Shown here: piece by piece, positions 1 to 5,389 of the stretch | Layout: each line of letters begins with the position of its first letter | Position numbering within the stretch: position 1 is the stretch's first letter | From: an uncultured Erysipelotrichaceae bacterium | Lineage (GTDB): Bacteria; Bacillota_I; Bacilli_A; Erysipelotrichales; Erysipelotrichaceae | Direction of reading: 5' to 3' | NCBI GenBank assembly: GCA_947575425.1 | Contig: CANPNQ010000095.1 | Span: 1-5,389, forward strand | Length of the DNA stretch: 5,389 bases | Made by a program: the position numbers and the translations under genes | Notes under the pieces: model-generated | The model's database searches: none | Seen by the model: only the letters and a program-made list of their open reading frames with translations | What the model was told of the DNA's origin: nothing

Positions 1-1
1 C

Positions 2-1333
2 AAGGAAGAAATCAAGCAGATTGCTGTGGCAGGGGCTCGTCTATTAAAGGAGTTAAGTGAGGAATGCGGTGCAAATTACACCTTTGAGTATTCACCGGAA
101 AGCTTTACCGGAACAGAAGTGGAATACGCCTTGGAGGTCTGTAACGCCGTGATTGATGTATGGGAGCCAACCCCTGATCAGAAATGCATCATCAATCTGC
201 CGGTGACGGTGGAAATGTCAATGCCTCATGTCTATGCATCGCAGATTGAATATATGTGCAAGCATATGAAGCGCCGCGATTCCATCATCGTTTCCCTGCA
301 TCCCCACAATGATCGCGGATGCGCGGTGGCAGACAGTGAAATGGGTCTGTTGGCAGGGGCGGATCGCATTGAGGGTACATTATTCGGAAATGGAGAGCGC
401 ACTGGTAATGTGGATATCATCACCTTGGCGATGAATCTGTATGCGATGGGCGTAGATCCACAGTTGAATTTCCATGATATGCCCCATGTCGCTGCAGTGT
501 ATGAGCAAAACACCCGCATGAAAGTATCTATGCGGCAGCCCTATGCCGGAAAGCTTGTTTTTGCGGCATTCAGCGGTTCTCATCAGGATGCGATTGCCAA
601 GGGCATGCATTTGCGGGAAGAACAGCACAGGCAAATATGGGATGTCCCTTATTTACCGATAGATCCCAAGGATGTCGGTCGGGAATATGAGAGCGATGTC
701 ATCCGCATCAATTCCCAATCGGGAAAAGGCGGTGTCAATTACGTATTAGAGGAAAGCTATGGCATCATATTACCGAATGAAATGCGGGAAAGTGTCGGCT
801 ACTATATGAAATCAATCAGCGATCGCGAGCATAAAGAGCTGTTACCGAAAGAGATCTATCAGCGGTTTGCGGATGAATTTATGAATGTGACTACACCGGT
901 AGAGCTTATCGATTATCACTTTCAGCGCAGTGATCATTTACATGCCCAGCTGCATGTCAAATATCAAAATCAGGATATGGAAATCTGCGGGGATGGCAAC
1001 GGACGTTTGGATGCGGCTGCCAATGCCCTGCGCAATCATTTAAAGCGCACCTTTGAAATTCAGGATTACAGTGAGCATGCCTTAACCAGTGGCTCTACTT
1101 CCAAGGCAGTCGCTTATGTAAAAATACTGGATTGCGATCATAAGGAGCAATGGGGTGTCCGCATCCTTACAGGCACTATGCAGCGCATTAAATCGTGCCA
1201 TCGCGCAAAAGGAAGGAGCATAAACTATGGGAATGACTATGACGCAAAAAATTTTGGCTGCCCATGCCGGATTAACGGAAGTCAGCGCCGGTCAGCTGAT
1301 CGAAGCCAAACTGGATCTGGTGCTGGGCAATGA
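2..1333 (+). CDS. leuA: 2-isopropylmalate synthase, N-terminus off the window, C-terminus frame-disrupted
   Basis: Catalyses the first committed step of leucine synthesis, condensing acetyl-CoA with 2-ketoisovalerate in the cytoplasm. The frame is open from the left edge, so the GTG at 26 is internal and the true start is upstream. The first visible residues are already in the TIM barrel. Fragment residues about 20-140 carry the type-2 (yeast/actinobacterial-like) signature [12 protein letters not shown], the metal-binding HPHNDRG (His100 and His102 of the fragment) and GNGERTGN (Asn136). Next comes [17 protein letters not shown], then the C-terminal leucine-binding domain ([22 protein letters not shown], about residues 300-386). 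After WGV at 1151-1159 homology stops: the frame continues for 57 unrelated residues and ends at 1331-1333, inside leuC. The normal family ending lies in the next frame and stops at 1221-1223. Identity is secure from motifs and from leuCDB downstream. The catalytic core looks intact; the regulatory domain is damaged. Confidence 0.93.
   Translation, partial: KEEIKQIAVAGARLLKELSEECGANYTFEYSPESFTGTEVEYALEVCNAVIDVWEPTPDQKCIINLPVTVEMSMPHVYASQIEYMCKHMKRRDSIIVSLHPHNDRGCAVADSEMGLLAGADRIEGTLFGNGERTGNVDIITLAMNLYAMGVDPQLNFHDMPHVAAVYEQNTRMKVSMRQPYAGKLVFAAFSGSHQDAIAKGMHLREEQHRQIWDVPYLPIDPKDVGREYESDVIRINSQSGKGGVNYVLEESYGIILPNEMRESVGYYMKSISDREHKELLPKEIYQRFADEFMNVTTPVELIDYHFQRSDHLHAQLHVKYQNQDMEICGDGNGRLDAAANALRNHLKRTFEIQDYSEHALTSGSTSKAVAYVKILDCDHKEQWGVRILTGTMQRIKSCHRAKGRSINYGNDYDAKNFGCPCRINGSQRRSADRSQTGSGAGQ
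1152..1223 (+). other. leuA: out-of-frame remnant of the leuA C-terminus
   Basis: Read in the frame beginning at 1152, this stretch gives [19 protein letters not shown] and a few more residues, then TAA at 1221-1223, three bases before the leuC ATG. The ASxxALxSALNRA pattern is what I recall for the last helix of LeuA, and its stop sits exactly where an operon gene should end. It is therefore the original C-terminus, shifted relative to the body of leuA (body in the frame of position 2, tail in the frame of position 3). In the family about ten residues (GVG....I.. type) separate the W from this AS; here only 7 bases do. The simplest reading is a net loss of about 23 bases, which also fits the frame change (loss must be 2 modulo 3). 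A lone one-base error would restore the frame but not the missing residues. Confidence 0.8.
1209..1218 (+). promoter_or_regulatory. leuC ribosome binding site
   Basis: AAGGAAGGAG lies 8 bases before the ATG at 1227 and favours that start over the in-frame ATGs at 1233 and 1239. It lies within the original leuA tail. Because the disrupted leuA frame stays open past it, ribosomes translating leuA now pass over this site and on to 1333. Confidence 0.8.
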
Positions 1334-2477
1334 TATCACCTCTCCTGTGGCCATCAAAGAATTTGATCAGCATGGCTTTATGAAGGTATTTGATTCACAA
1401 AAGATTGCCCTTGTCATGGATCACTTTGCGCCCAATAAGGATATCAAAGCTGCCAAACAATGCAAAACATGCCGCAGCTTCGCCCGTCGTTTTGATATTG
1501 CACATTATTATGATGTCGGTGACATGGGCATAGAACATGCCCTTTTGCCGGAAAAAGGGATTGTGGCTGCCGGAGAATGCATCATCGGCGCGGATTCCCA
1601 TACATGTACCTATGGAGCCTTGGGCGCCTTTTCTACCGGAGTGGGTTCTAGCGATATGGCTGCCGGTATGGCAAGCGGCACCTGTTGGTTTAAGGTACCC
1701 TCGGCCATTCGCTTTGAGTTGATCAATTCCCTAAGCGAAGGAGTCAGCGGTAAGGATGTCATCCTGCATATCATCGGTAGGATCGGTGTGGATGGAGCCC
1801 TATATCGCTCTATGGAATTCGGGGGCAGCGCTCTTTCTTCCCTGTCGATGGATGATCGCTTCACCATTGCCAACATGGCAATCGAGGCAGGTGCCAAGAA
1901 TGGTATCTTTGAGGTTGACGACATCACGATCGGCTATATGAAGGAGCGTGTCACTCGCCCTTATCAAATCTATCAGCCGGATCCGGATGCCTATGAACAG
2001 ATCATCACCATTGATCTCAGTCAGCTGCGTCCGACCATCGCCTTCCCCCATCTGCCGGAAAACACCAAAACGATTGATGAGATCACAGAAAAGATCACAA
2101 TCGATCAGGTCGTCATCGGCTCCTGTACAAACGGACGTTTATCGGATATGAAAATGGCAGCCGACATATTAAAGGGCAAGCATATTGCCAAGGATGTAAG
2201 GGCCATCATCATTCCGGCAACGCAAAGCATATACAAAGAATGTATCAAACGCGGTTATATCGATACGTTCATCGATGCGGGATGTATCGTTTCCACGCCA
2301 ACTTGTGGTCCTTGTCTGGGCGGCTACATGGGAATTTTAGCCGAGGGAGAGCGCTGTGTCGCAACGACCAACCGCAATTTTGTCGGGCGCATGGGGCATG
2401 TGAACAGTGAAGTATATCTCGCCTCCCCTGCCATTGCGGCCTACAGTGCCATAGCCGGCTATATTAGCGGTAAATAA
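1227..2477 (+). CDS. leuC: 3-isopropylmalate dehydratase large subunit
   Basis: Large subunit of the isomerase that converts 2-isopropylmalate to 3-isopropylmalate by dehydration and rehydration; it works as a heterodimer with LeuD. At 416 residues it belongs to the shorter, archaeal/HacA-like class rather than the roughly 465-residue E. coli type. The [4Fe-4S] ligands are visible: Cys300 in IGSCTNGR, and Cys360 and Cys363 in [10 protein letters not shown]. Other family signatures are [10 protein letters not shown] near residue 68, [20 protein letters not shown] near 120-140, and [11 protein letters not shown] followed by SEVYLASP near the C-terminus. It starts 3 bases after the expected leuA stop, so the two were probably translationally coupled. 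It appears complete and undamaged; the 107-base overlap with the leuA reading frame comes from the leuA lesion, not from this gene. Confidence 0.97.
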   Translation: MGMTMTQKILAAHAGLTEVSAGQLIEAKLDLVLGNDITSPVAIKEFDQHGFMKVFDSQKIALVMDHFAPNKDIKAAKQCKTCRSFARRFDIAHYYDVGDMGIEHALLPEKGIVAAGECIIGADSHTCTYGALGAFSTGVGSSDMAAGMASGTCWFKVPSAIRFELINSLSEGVSGKDVILHIIGRIGVDGALYRSMEFGGSALSSLSMDDRFTIANMAIEAGAKNGIFEVDDITIGYMKERVTRPYQIYQPDPDAYEQIITIDLSQLRPTIAFPHLPENTKTIDEITEKITIDQVVIGSCTNGRLSDMKMAADILKGKHIAKDVRAIIIPATQSIYKECIKRGYIDTFIDAGCIVSTPTCGPCLGGYMGILAEGERCVATTNRNFVGRMGHVNSEVYLASPAIAAYSAIAGYISGK

Positions 2478-2482
2478 GGAGG
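2477..2482 (+). promoter_or_regulatory. leuD ribosome binding site
   Basis: AGGAGG overlaps the last base of the leuC stop codon. It is only 2 bases from the ATG at 2485 but 8 bases from the ATG at 2491, so it selects the second one. Confidence 0.8.
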
Positions 2483-2490
2483 ATATGAAT

Positions 2491-2982
2491 ATGAAAGCAC
2501 ATGGAACAGCACATAAATACGGGGATAACGTCGATACGGATGTCATCATCCCTGCTCGTTATTTGAATACAAGTGATGAAAAGGAATTGGCCGCTCATTG
2601 TATGTGTGATATCGATGAGGATTTCATTCATAAGATCAAAGGTGGTGATATCCTTGTCGCAAAGGATAACTTCGGCTGCGGCTCCTCTCGTGAACATGCG
2701 CCGATCGCCATTAAAGCCTGCGGCATCAGCTGCGTCATCGCCAAAAGCTTTGCGCGCATTTTCTATCGCAATGCCATTAACATTGCGCTGCCGATCATGG
2801 AATGTGAGGAAGCCGGAGAGCGCATTGCGGATCAGGATGAAATTACGATTGATTTTGACAGCGGCATCATCACCAACCTCACCAAACAGGAGACCTATCA
2901 GGCACAGCCCTTCCCTGAATTTATGAAGCACATCATGGCACAGGGCGGCTTATTGCAAAGCATCTCAAAGGAGGATTGGTAA
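2491..2982 (+). CDS. leuD: 3-isopropylmalate dehydratase small subunit
   Basis: Small (swivel-domain) subunit that completes the active site of LeuC. The protein is 163 residues from the ATG at 2491. The ATG at 2485 would add MN but sits too close to the AGGAGG, and the family usually begins MKAHG as here. Visible signatures are [20 protein letters not shown] at the N-terminus, PARYLNTSD directly after, the substrate-loop motif [12 protein letters not shown] at residues 60-71, and [11 protein letters not shown] near 87. The C-terminal QAQPFPEF segment is also typical. Length matches the short LeuD class that pairs with the short LeuC class upstream. The stop codon TAA shares its last base with the leuB ATG (TAATG), which indicates translational coupling. 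Confidence 0.97.
   Translation: MKAHGTAHKYGDNVDTDVIIPARYLNTSDEKELAAHCMCDIDEDFIHKIKGGDILVAKDNFGCGSSREHAPIAIKACGISCVIAKSFARIFYRNAINIALPIMECEEAGERIADQDEITIDFDSGIITNLTKQETYQAQPFPEFMKHIMAQGGLLQSISKEDW
2967..2974 (+). promoter_or_regulatory. leuB ribosome binding site
   Basis: AAAGGAGG inside the end of leuD, 7 bases before the ATG at 2982. It supports that ATG over the in-frame TTG at 2976, which lies only one base beyond the site. Confidence 0.82.
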
Positions 2983-4055
2983 TGGAAAAACAGATCACGA
3001 TCATCAAAGGGGATGGCATCGGACCGGAGATCGTCAATGAAGCGATTAAGGTATTGGATCGCATCGCGATACAATATCATCATACCTTTCATTACCGCGA
3101 AGTATTGGCAGGAGGCTGTGCGATTGATGCCTATGGTACTTCCCTAACACAAGAGACACTAGATGCCTGCATACACAGTGACAGCGTATTGCTGGGCGCA
3201 GTCGGCGGTCCCAAATGGGATCATGTGGATCCCTCCATTCGTCCTGAAAAAGCATTGTTGGGGATTCGCAAAGGCATGGGTCTGTACGCCAATTTACGTC
3301 CGGCATCCATATTGCCGCAGCTATCCCACACCTCTCCTTTACGTAAAGACATTGTCGATCAGGGCATTGACTTCATGGTCGTCAGAGAACTGATTTCCGG
3401 TGTGTACTTCGGGGATAAGCAAACCACAGAAGAAAACGGCGAATTGGTCGCAGTCGATCAGATGATCTATCGTGAACACGAAATCCGCCGCATCGCCCAC
3501 AGCGCATTTCAAACAGCCCGCAAGCGCCATGGCAAAGTGGTGTCTGTCGACAAGGCAAATGTCCTTGATACCTCCCGTTTGTGGCGTAAGATCGTTCATG
3601 AGGTAGCAAAAGAATATCCCGATGTCACGTTACATGATATGTTAGTGGATAATTGTGCCATGCAGATTGTGAAGCAGCCTGCTCAATTCGATGTGATCGT
3701 CACTGAAAATATGTTTGGTGATATCTTAAGCGATGAAGCAAGCATGATCACCGGTTCCATCGGTTTAATACCCAGTGCTTCACTGGGCGAAGGAAGCATC
3801 GGCATGTATGAACCGATCCATGGCTCCGCCCCGGACATTGCCGGACAAAATATTGCCGATCCGATCGGTACGATCTTGGCAGCCGGTATGATGTTGAAAT
3901 ACAGTTTTGATCTGTCAAAGGAAAGCGATGCCATCACAGCCGCAGTCAATGAGACACTGAATCAGGGCTATCGCACCGCGGATATCATGGAGGATGGTGC
4001 GAAGCAACTCACTTGTTCACAAATGGGTGATAAAATCGCATCCTGTATCAAATAA
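2982..4055 (+). CDS. leuB: 3-isopropylmalate dehydrogenase
   Basis: Oxidises and decarboxylates 3-isopropylmalate to 2-ketoisocaproate with NAD+, as a cytoplasmic dimer; a transaminase then makes leucine. From the ATG at 2982 the protein is 357 residues, normal for the family. In order: IKGDGIGPEI at the N-terminus, LLGAVGGPKWD near 70, LLGIRKGMGLYANLRP ending at Arg106-Pro107, Arg135 in VVRELISGVYFGD, and Lys191 in DKANVL. The metal-binding acids are Asp223 (VDNCAMQ), Asp247 and Asp251 (GDILSDEAS). The NAD+-selecting loop EPIHGSAPDIAG has His280. These equal the T. thermophilus Lys185/Asp217/Asp241/Asp245 set with a constant offset of 6. The LLGIRK helix and the leu neighbours separate it from isocitrate and tartrate dehydrogenases. 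It is the last gene of the operon; a terminator follows within 15 bases. Confidence 0.98.
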   Translation: MEKQITIIKGDGIGPEIVNEAIKVLDRIAIQYHHTFHYREVLAGGCAIDAYGTSLTQETLDACIHSDSVLLGAVGGPKWDHVDPSIRPEKALLGIRKGMGLYANLRPASILPQLSHTSPLRKDIVDQGIDFMVVRELISGVYFGDKQTTEENGELVAVDQMIYREHEIRRIAHSAFQTARKRHGKVVSVDKANVLDTSRLWRKIVHEVAKEYPDVTLHDMLVDNCAMQIVKQPAQFDVIVTENMFGDILSDEASMITGSIGLIPSASLGEGSIGMYEPIHGSAPDIAGQNIADPIGTILAAGMMLKYSFDLSKESDAITAAVNETLNQGYRTADIMEDGAKQLTCSQMGDKIASCIK

Positions 4056-4068
4056 TCAAAAAACAAAC

Positions 4069-4127
4069 AAAAAGAGTGTTGCTGGAATCGCAGATCATAT
4101 TCTTTGCTTCCCAGAACACTCTTTTTT
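4069..4127. terminator. bidirectional intrinsic terminator between leuB and the convergent gene
   Basis: Left arm 4069-4085 and right arm 4111-4127. AAAAAGAGTGTT pairs with AACACTCTTTTT (12 base pairs), and CTGG pairs with CCAG (4 base pairs) with one unpaired G at 4081. The inner 25 bases can extend partly (GCA/TGC near 4090 and 4105). On the + strand the stem ends in a six-T run (4122-4127). On the - strand the stem is followed by T-rich sequence complementary to 4056-4073. It starts 14 bases after the leuB stop and directly after the stop of the opposing gene, so it can end both transcripts. Confidence 0.9.
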
Positions 4128-4128
4128 C

Positions 4129-4488
4129 TTAGCAGTCTTGCATCATAAAGGCAAATGGATTGCTTTCACGCATCTGCTTGTCCCAATCATTCGTAATCGG
4201 TTCCACCGAATGCTGAGGCAATTCCAAATAACCACGAACTGCCATTTCACATAAATCATGATTGATCTGATGAATGCTTGCGACAATGCGGTTATTTTTC
4301 ATCGGCTGACGCCCATCCGCATTTAATGTGATCTGAATCGCTTTCTCCAGCTGATTGTTACAAACGGTTACCAAAAAGATCCCGTAATGCTTGGTAAATC
4401 GCTGAAATCCGCTCTGTGTGTTATGCTCTACCATCATAAAATTAAACTCTTTCAATACATCCATGGACACTGTTTCTTTTAATTTCAT
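4129..4488 (-). CDS. conserved-looking small protein of unknown function, 119 residues
   Basis: I do not recognise this family. It begins MKLKETVSMDVLKEF and ends NPFAFMMQDC. No signal peptide or membrane segment is seen. The composition is that of a small soluble mixed alpha/beta protein, with a hydrophobic, possibly beta-forming stretch GIFLVTVCN near residues 36-44, a NADGRQP turn near 57, and a single Trp in NDWDKQ near 102. Its reality is supported by context: a GGAGG ribosome site 4 bases before the ATG, a strong promoter about 50 bases upstream, and a terminator hairpin directly after the stop codon. It is transcribed toward leuB and away from feoB, in the same direction as feoB, with 230 bases between them, so it is probably a separate unit. 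No function can be inferred; being next to feoB or leu is weak evidence. Confidence 0.82.
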   Translation of the reverse strand: MKLKETVSMDVLKEFNFMMVEHNTQSGFQRFTKHYGIFLVTVCNNQLEKAIQITLNADGRQPMKNNRIVASIHQINHDLCEMAVRGYLELPQHSVEPITNDWDKQMRESNPFAFMMQDC

Positions 4489-4492
4489 AATT

Positions 4493-4498
4493 CCTCCG
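4493..4498 (-). promoter_or_regulatory. ribosome binding site of the small gene
   Basis: On the - strand CGGAGG precedes the ATG at 4488 with a 4-base gap (AATT). The spacing is slightly short but the match is strong, and no comparable site precedes the next in-frame ATG at 4464. Confidence 0.7.
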
Positions 4499-4544
4499 TA
4501 CTTTATCCATTCATATATAAATATTGGTATTTCTCAATGCCCTT

Positions 4545-4572
4545 ATTATAACAGAATTTATTGAATTGTCTA
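4545..4572 (-). promoter_or_regulatory. sigma-A type promoter of the small gene
   Basis: On the - strand, a perfect TATAAT (4545-4550) is preceded by TGT (extended -10, TGn) and, after a 16-base spacer, by TAGACA at 4567-4572 (five of six matches to TTGACA). The predicted transcription start near 4538 gives a leader of about 50 bases that is AT-rich and holds only the ribosome site. This indicates a housekeeping-type promoter that does not depend on transcription from feoB. Confidence 0.72.
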
Positions 4573-4637
4573 TCCCCTTTTGTCAATCTCGGCTCACCAT
4601 TCTGCCCCTGCTTGATTGATTTTCTCGATTTTCCACA

Positions 4638-4658
4638 GTTTACATATCGTAAACGATA
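4638..4658. repeat. overlapping inverted repeats in the feoB-small gene spacer
   Basis: GTTTAC (4638-4643) is repeated inverted as GTAAAC (4649-4654) with 5 bases between. Overlapping it, TATCGT (4645-4650) is inverted as ACGATA (4653-4658) with 2 bases between. The element lies about 60 bases after the feoB stop and about 65 bases upstream of the small gene's -35. No T run follows on either strand, so a classical terminator is unlikely; it could be a protein-binding palindrome. The role is not established. Confidence 0.45.
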
Positions 4659-4718
4659 CGCCTTTCTAAGATTTACAGATAGCCCTATGACACACTTGAA
4701 TCAATGCCTTCCTTTCAC

Positions 4719-5389
4719 TCAAAGAAAGAGTAACGCTACATGAGAGACTACGAAGCATACAAGCATACCGACAAGGGTGGGAATGAGAAATGCCAAAAGT
4801 GTCCATTTATAACTGCCCGTTTCTTTTTTGATTGTCAATAAGGTAGTCGCGCACGGATAATGTATGAGTGAAAACAGCATCGTACAGATCGCCGTGACCC
4901 AAGTCCATCCATTGGCGACGAGCAATTCCTTAAGCGCAAAAAGATCGCTCATCTCCATCATATGCGTGGAAGAAAGATATGTCATAAGAATGATTGGCAC
5001 AACAATCTCATTGGCAGGAAAGCCCAGAATAAACGCAAGCAGAATGACGCCATCCAATCCCAGCTGACGGGCAAAGGGATCAAGAAAGGAGGAGATCATC
5101 GTAAGCAGAGTGACTCCATCTATACTGATGTTTGCCAATATCCACAGCAATGCCCCAGCCGGTATCGCGACGGAAACTGCCCTGCCTAACACAAACAAGG
5201 TACGATCAAAGATGGAGCGAACAATCACCTTTCCAAACTGCGGTTTACGATAAGGCGGCAGCTCCAAGGTAAAGGCTGATGGTACGCCCTTTAGCAGCGT
5301 AGCACTTAACAAGCGGGAGACCCAAAAAGTCAACACCACCCCAAGCAAGATCGTTCCCGTCAATAACAGTGTCGATACGATGCCATTCC
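4719..5389 (-). CDS. feoB: ferrous iron transport protein B, C-terminal part
   Basis: Membrane Fe(II) transporter; the visible 222 residues are the C-terminal end of the membrane domain. The N-terminal GTPase domain and first membrane segments lie beyond the right edge, and the frame is open to 5389, so any start inside the window is artificial. Recognised elements in order: a hydrophobic segment, then FTLELPPYRKPQ (the family-typical loop of the second Gate domain), DRTLFVLGRAVSVAIPAGALL as the next membrane span, LDPFARQLGLDGVILLAF, GFPANEIVVPIILMTYL, then WTWVTAICTMLFSLIHYPC followed by TTLLTIKKETGSYKW and a last membrane span. The protein ends soon after that span at TGA (4719-4721), with no cysteine-rich FeoC-like tail. 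No clear terminator follows, and feoA is not on the visible downstream side; if present it would be upstream, off the window. FeoB is often controlled by Fur or DtxR-type regulators, but its promoter is not visible here. Confidence 0.96.
   Translation of the reverse strand, partial: NGIVSTLLLTGTILLGVVLTFWVSRLLSATLLKGVPSAFTLELPPYRKPQFGKVIVRSIFDRTLFVLGRAVSVAIPAGALLWILANISIDGVTLLTMISSFLDPFARQLGLDGVILLAFILGFPANEIVVPIILMTYLSSTHMMEMSDLFALKELLVANGWTWVTAICTMLFSLIHYPCATTLLTIKKETGSYKWTLLAFLIPTLVGMLVCFVVSHVALLFL

Noticed and set aside
1148..1165. Programmed +1 ribosomal frameshift joining the leuA body to its in-frame tail
   Set aside because: No recognisable slippery codon, stop codon or stimulatory element at the junction, and a frameshift would still leave out about eight conserved residues. 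A deletion explains both the frame change and the missing residues.
2464..2931. 155-codon open frame on the - strand opposite leuD
   Set aside because: It lies antisense to an unmistakable LeuD, has no ribosome site of its own, and its protein wording does not resemble a known family; it is a shadow of leuD codon use.
4630..4638. TTTTCCACA resembling a DnaA box
   Set aside because: A single copy with a mismatch to TTATCCACA, no cluster of boxes and no dnaA/dnaN neighbours, so there is no case for an origin.
4712..4728. CTTTC/GAAAG hairpin at the end of feoB as a terminator
   Set aside because: Only 5 base pairs, AT-rich, overlapping the stop codon and without a following T run.
4561..4743. 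60-codon + strand open frame in the spacer
   Set aside because: No ribosome binding site, it overlaps the feoB stop on the other strand, and its composition looks random.
1..5389. Mobile element, CRISPR array, tRNA or riboswitch/T-box
   Set aside because: No transposase, terminal repeats, spaced direct repeats or cloverleaf were seen. A leucine T-box, if present, would lie upstream of leuA outside the window.

Overview
The window is ordinary bacterial chromosome. It holds the distal part of a leucine biosynthesis operon on the + strand (leuA, leuC, leuD, leuB), followed on the - strand by a small unrecognised gene and the C-terminal part of feoB, a ferrous iron transporter. The compact spacing, strong AGGAGG-type ribosome sites, type-2 (long-branch) LeuA, short archaeal-like LeuC/LeuD forms and moderate GC suggest a Bacillota (Firmicutes) gut-type organism, perhaps in the Erysipelotrichia/Clostridia range. 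That placement is an impression from protein wording, not a search result.

Layout. Positions 1-1333: leuA, whose N-terminus lies off the left edge and whose last part is frame-disrupted. Positions 1227-2477: leuC. Positions 2491-2982: leuD. Positions 2982-4055: leuB. Positions 4069-4127: a strong hairpin flanked by A and T tracts that can terminate transcription from both sides. Positions 4129-4488 (-): a 119-residue protein of unknown function with its own well-formed promoter and ribosome site. Positions 4489-4718: a 230-base intergenic stretch with that promoter and an overlapping pair of inverted repeats. Positions 4719-5389 (-): the end of feoB, which runs off the right edge.

Function. 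LeuA condenses acetyl-CoA with 2-ketoisovalerate, LeuC and LeuD form the Fe-S isomerase, and LeuB carries out the oxidative step to the leucine keto-acid. The genes are packed (3-base or 13-base gaps, or a 1-base overlap), as expected for co-translation at set ratios. FeoB takes up Fe(II) and is not obviously linked to the leucine genes, although LeuCD needs an iron-sulfur cluster.

The one real anomaly is at the end of leuA. The normal family ending is present just before leuC but in the next reading frame, and the residues that should link it to the rest of the protein are missing. This looks like a deletion of about 20-23 bases. It replaces the end of the leucine-sensing domain with about 57 foreign residues and makes the reading frame run 107 bases into leuC. 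I see no undescribed multi-gene system, phage, transposon, CRISPR array or RNA gene here.
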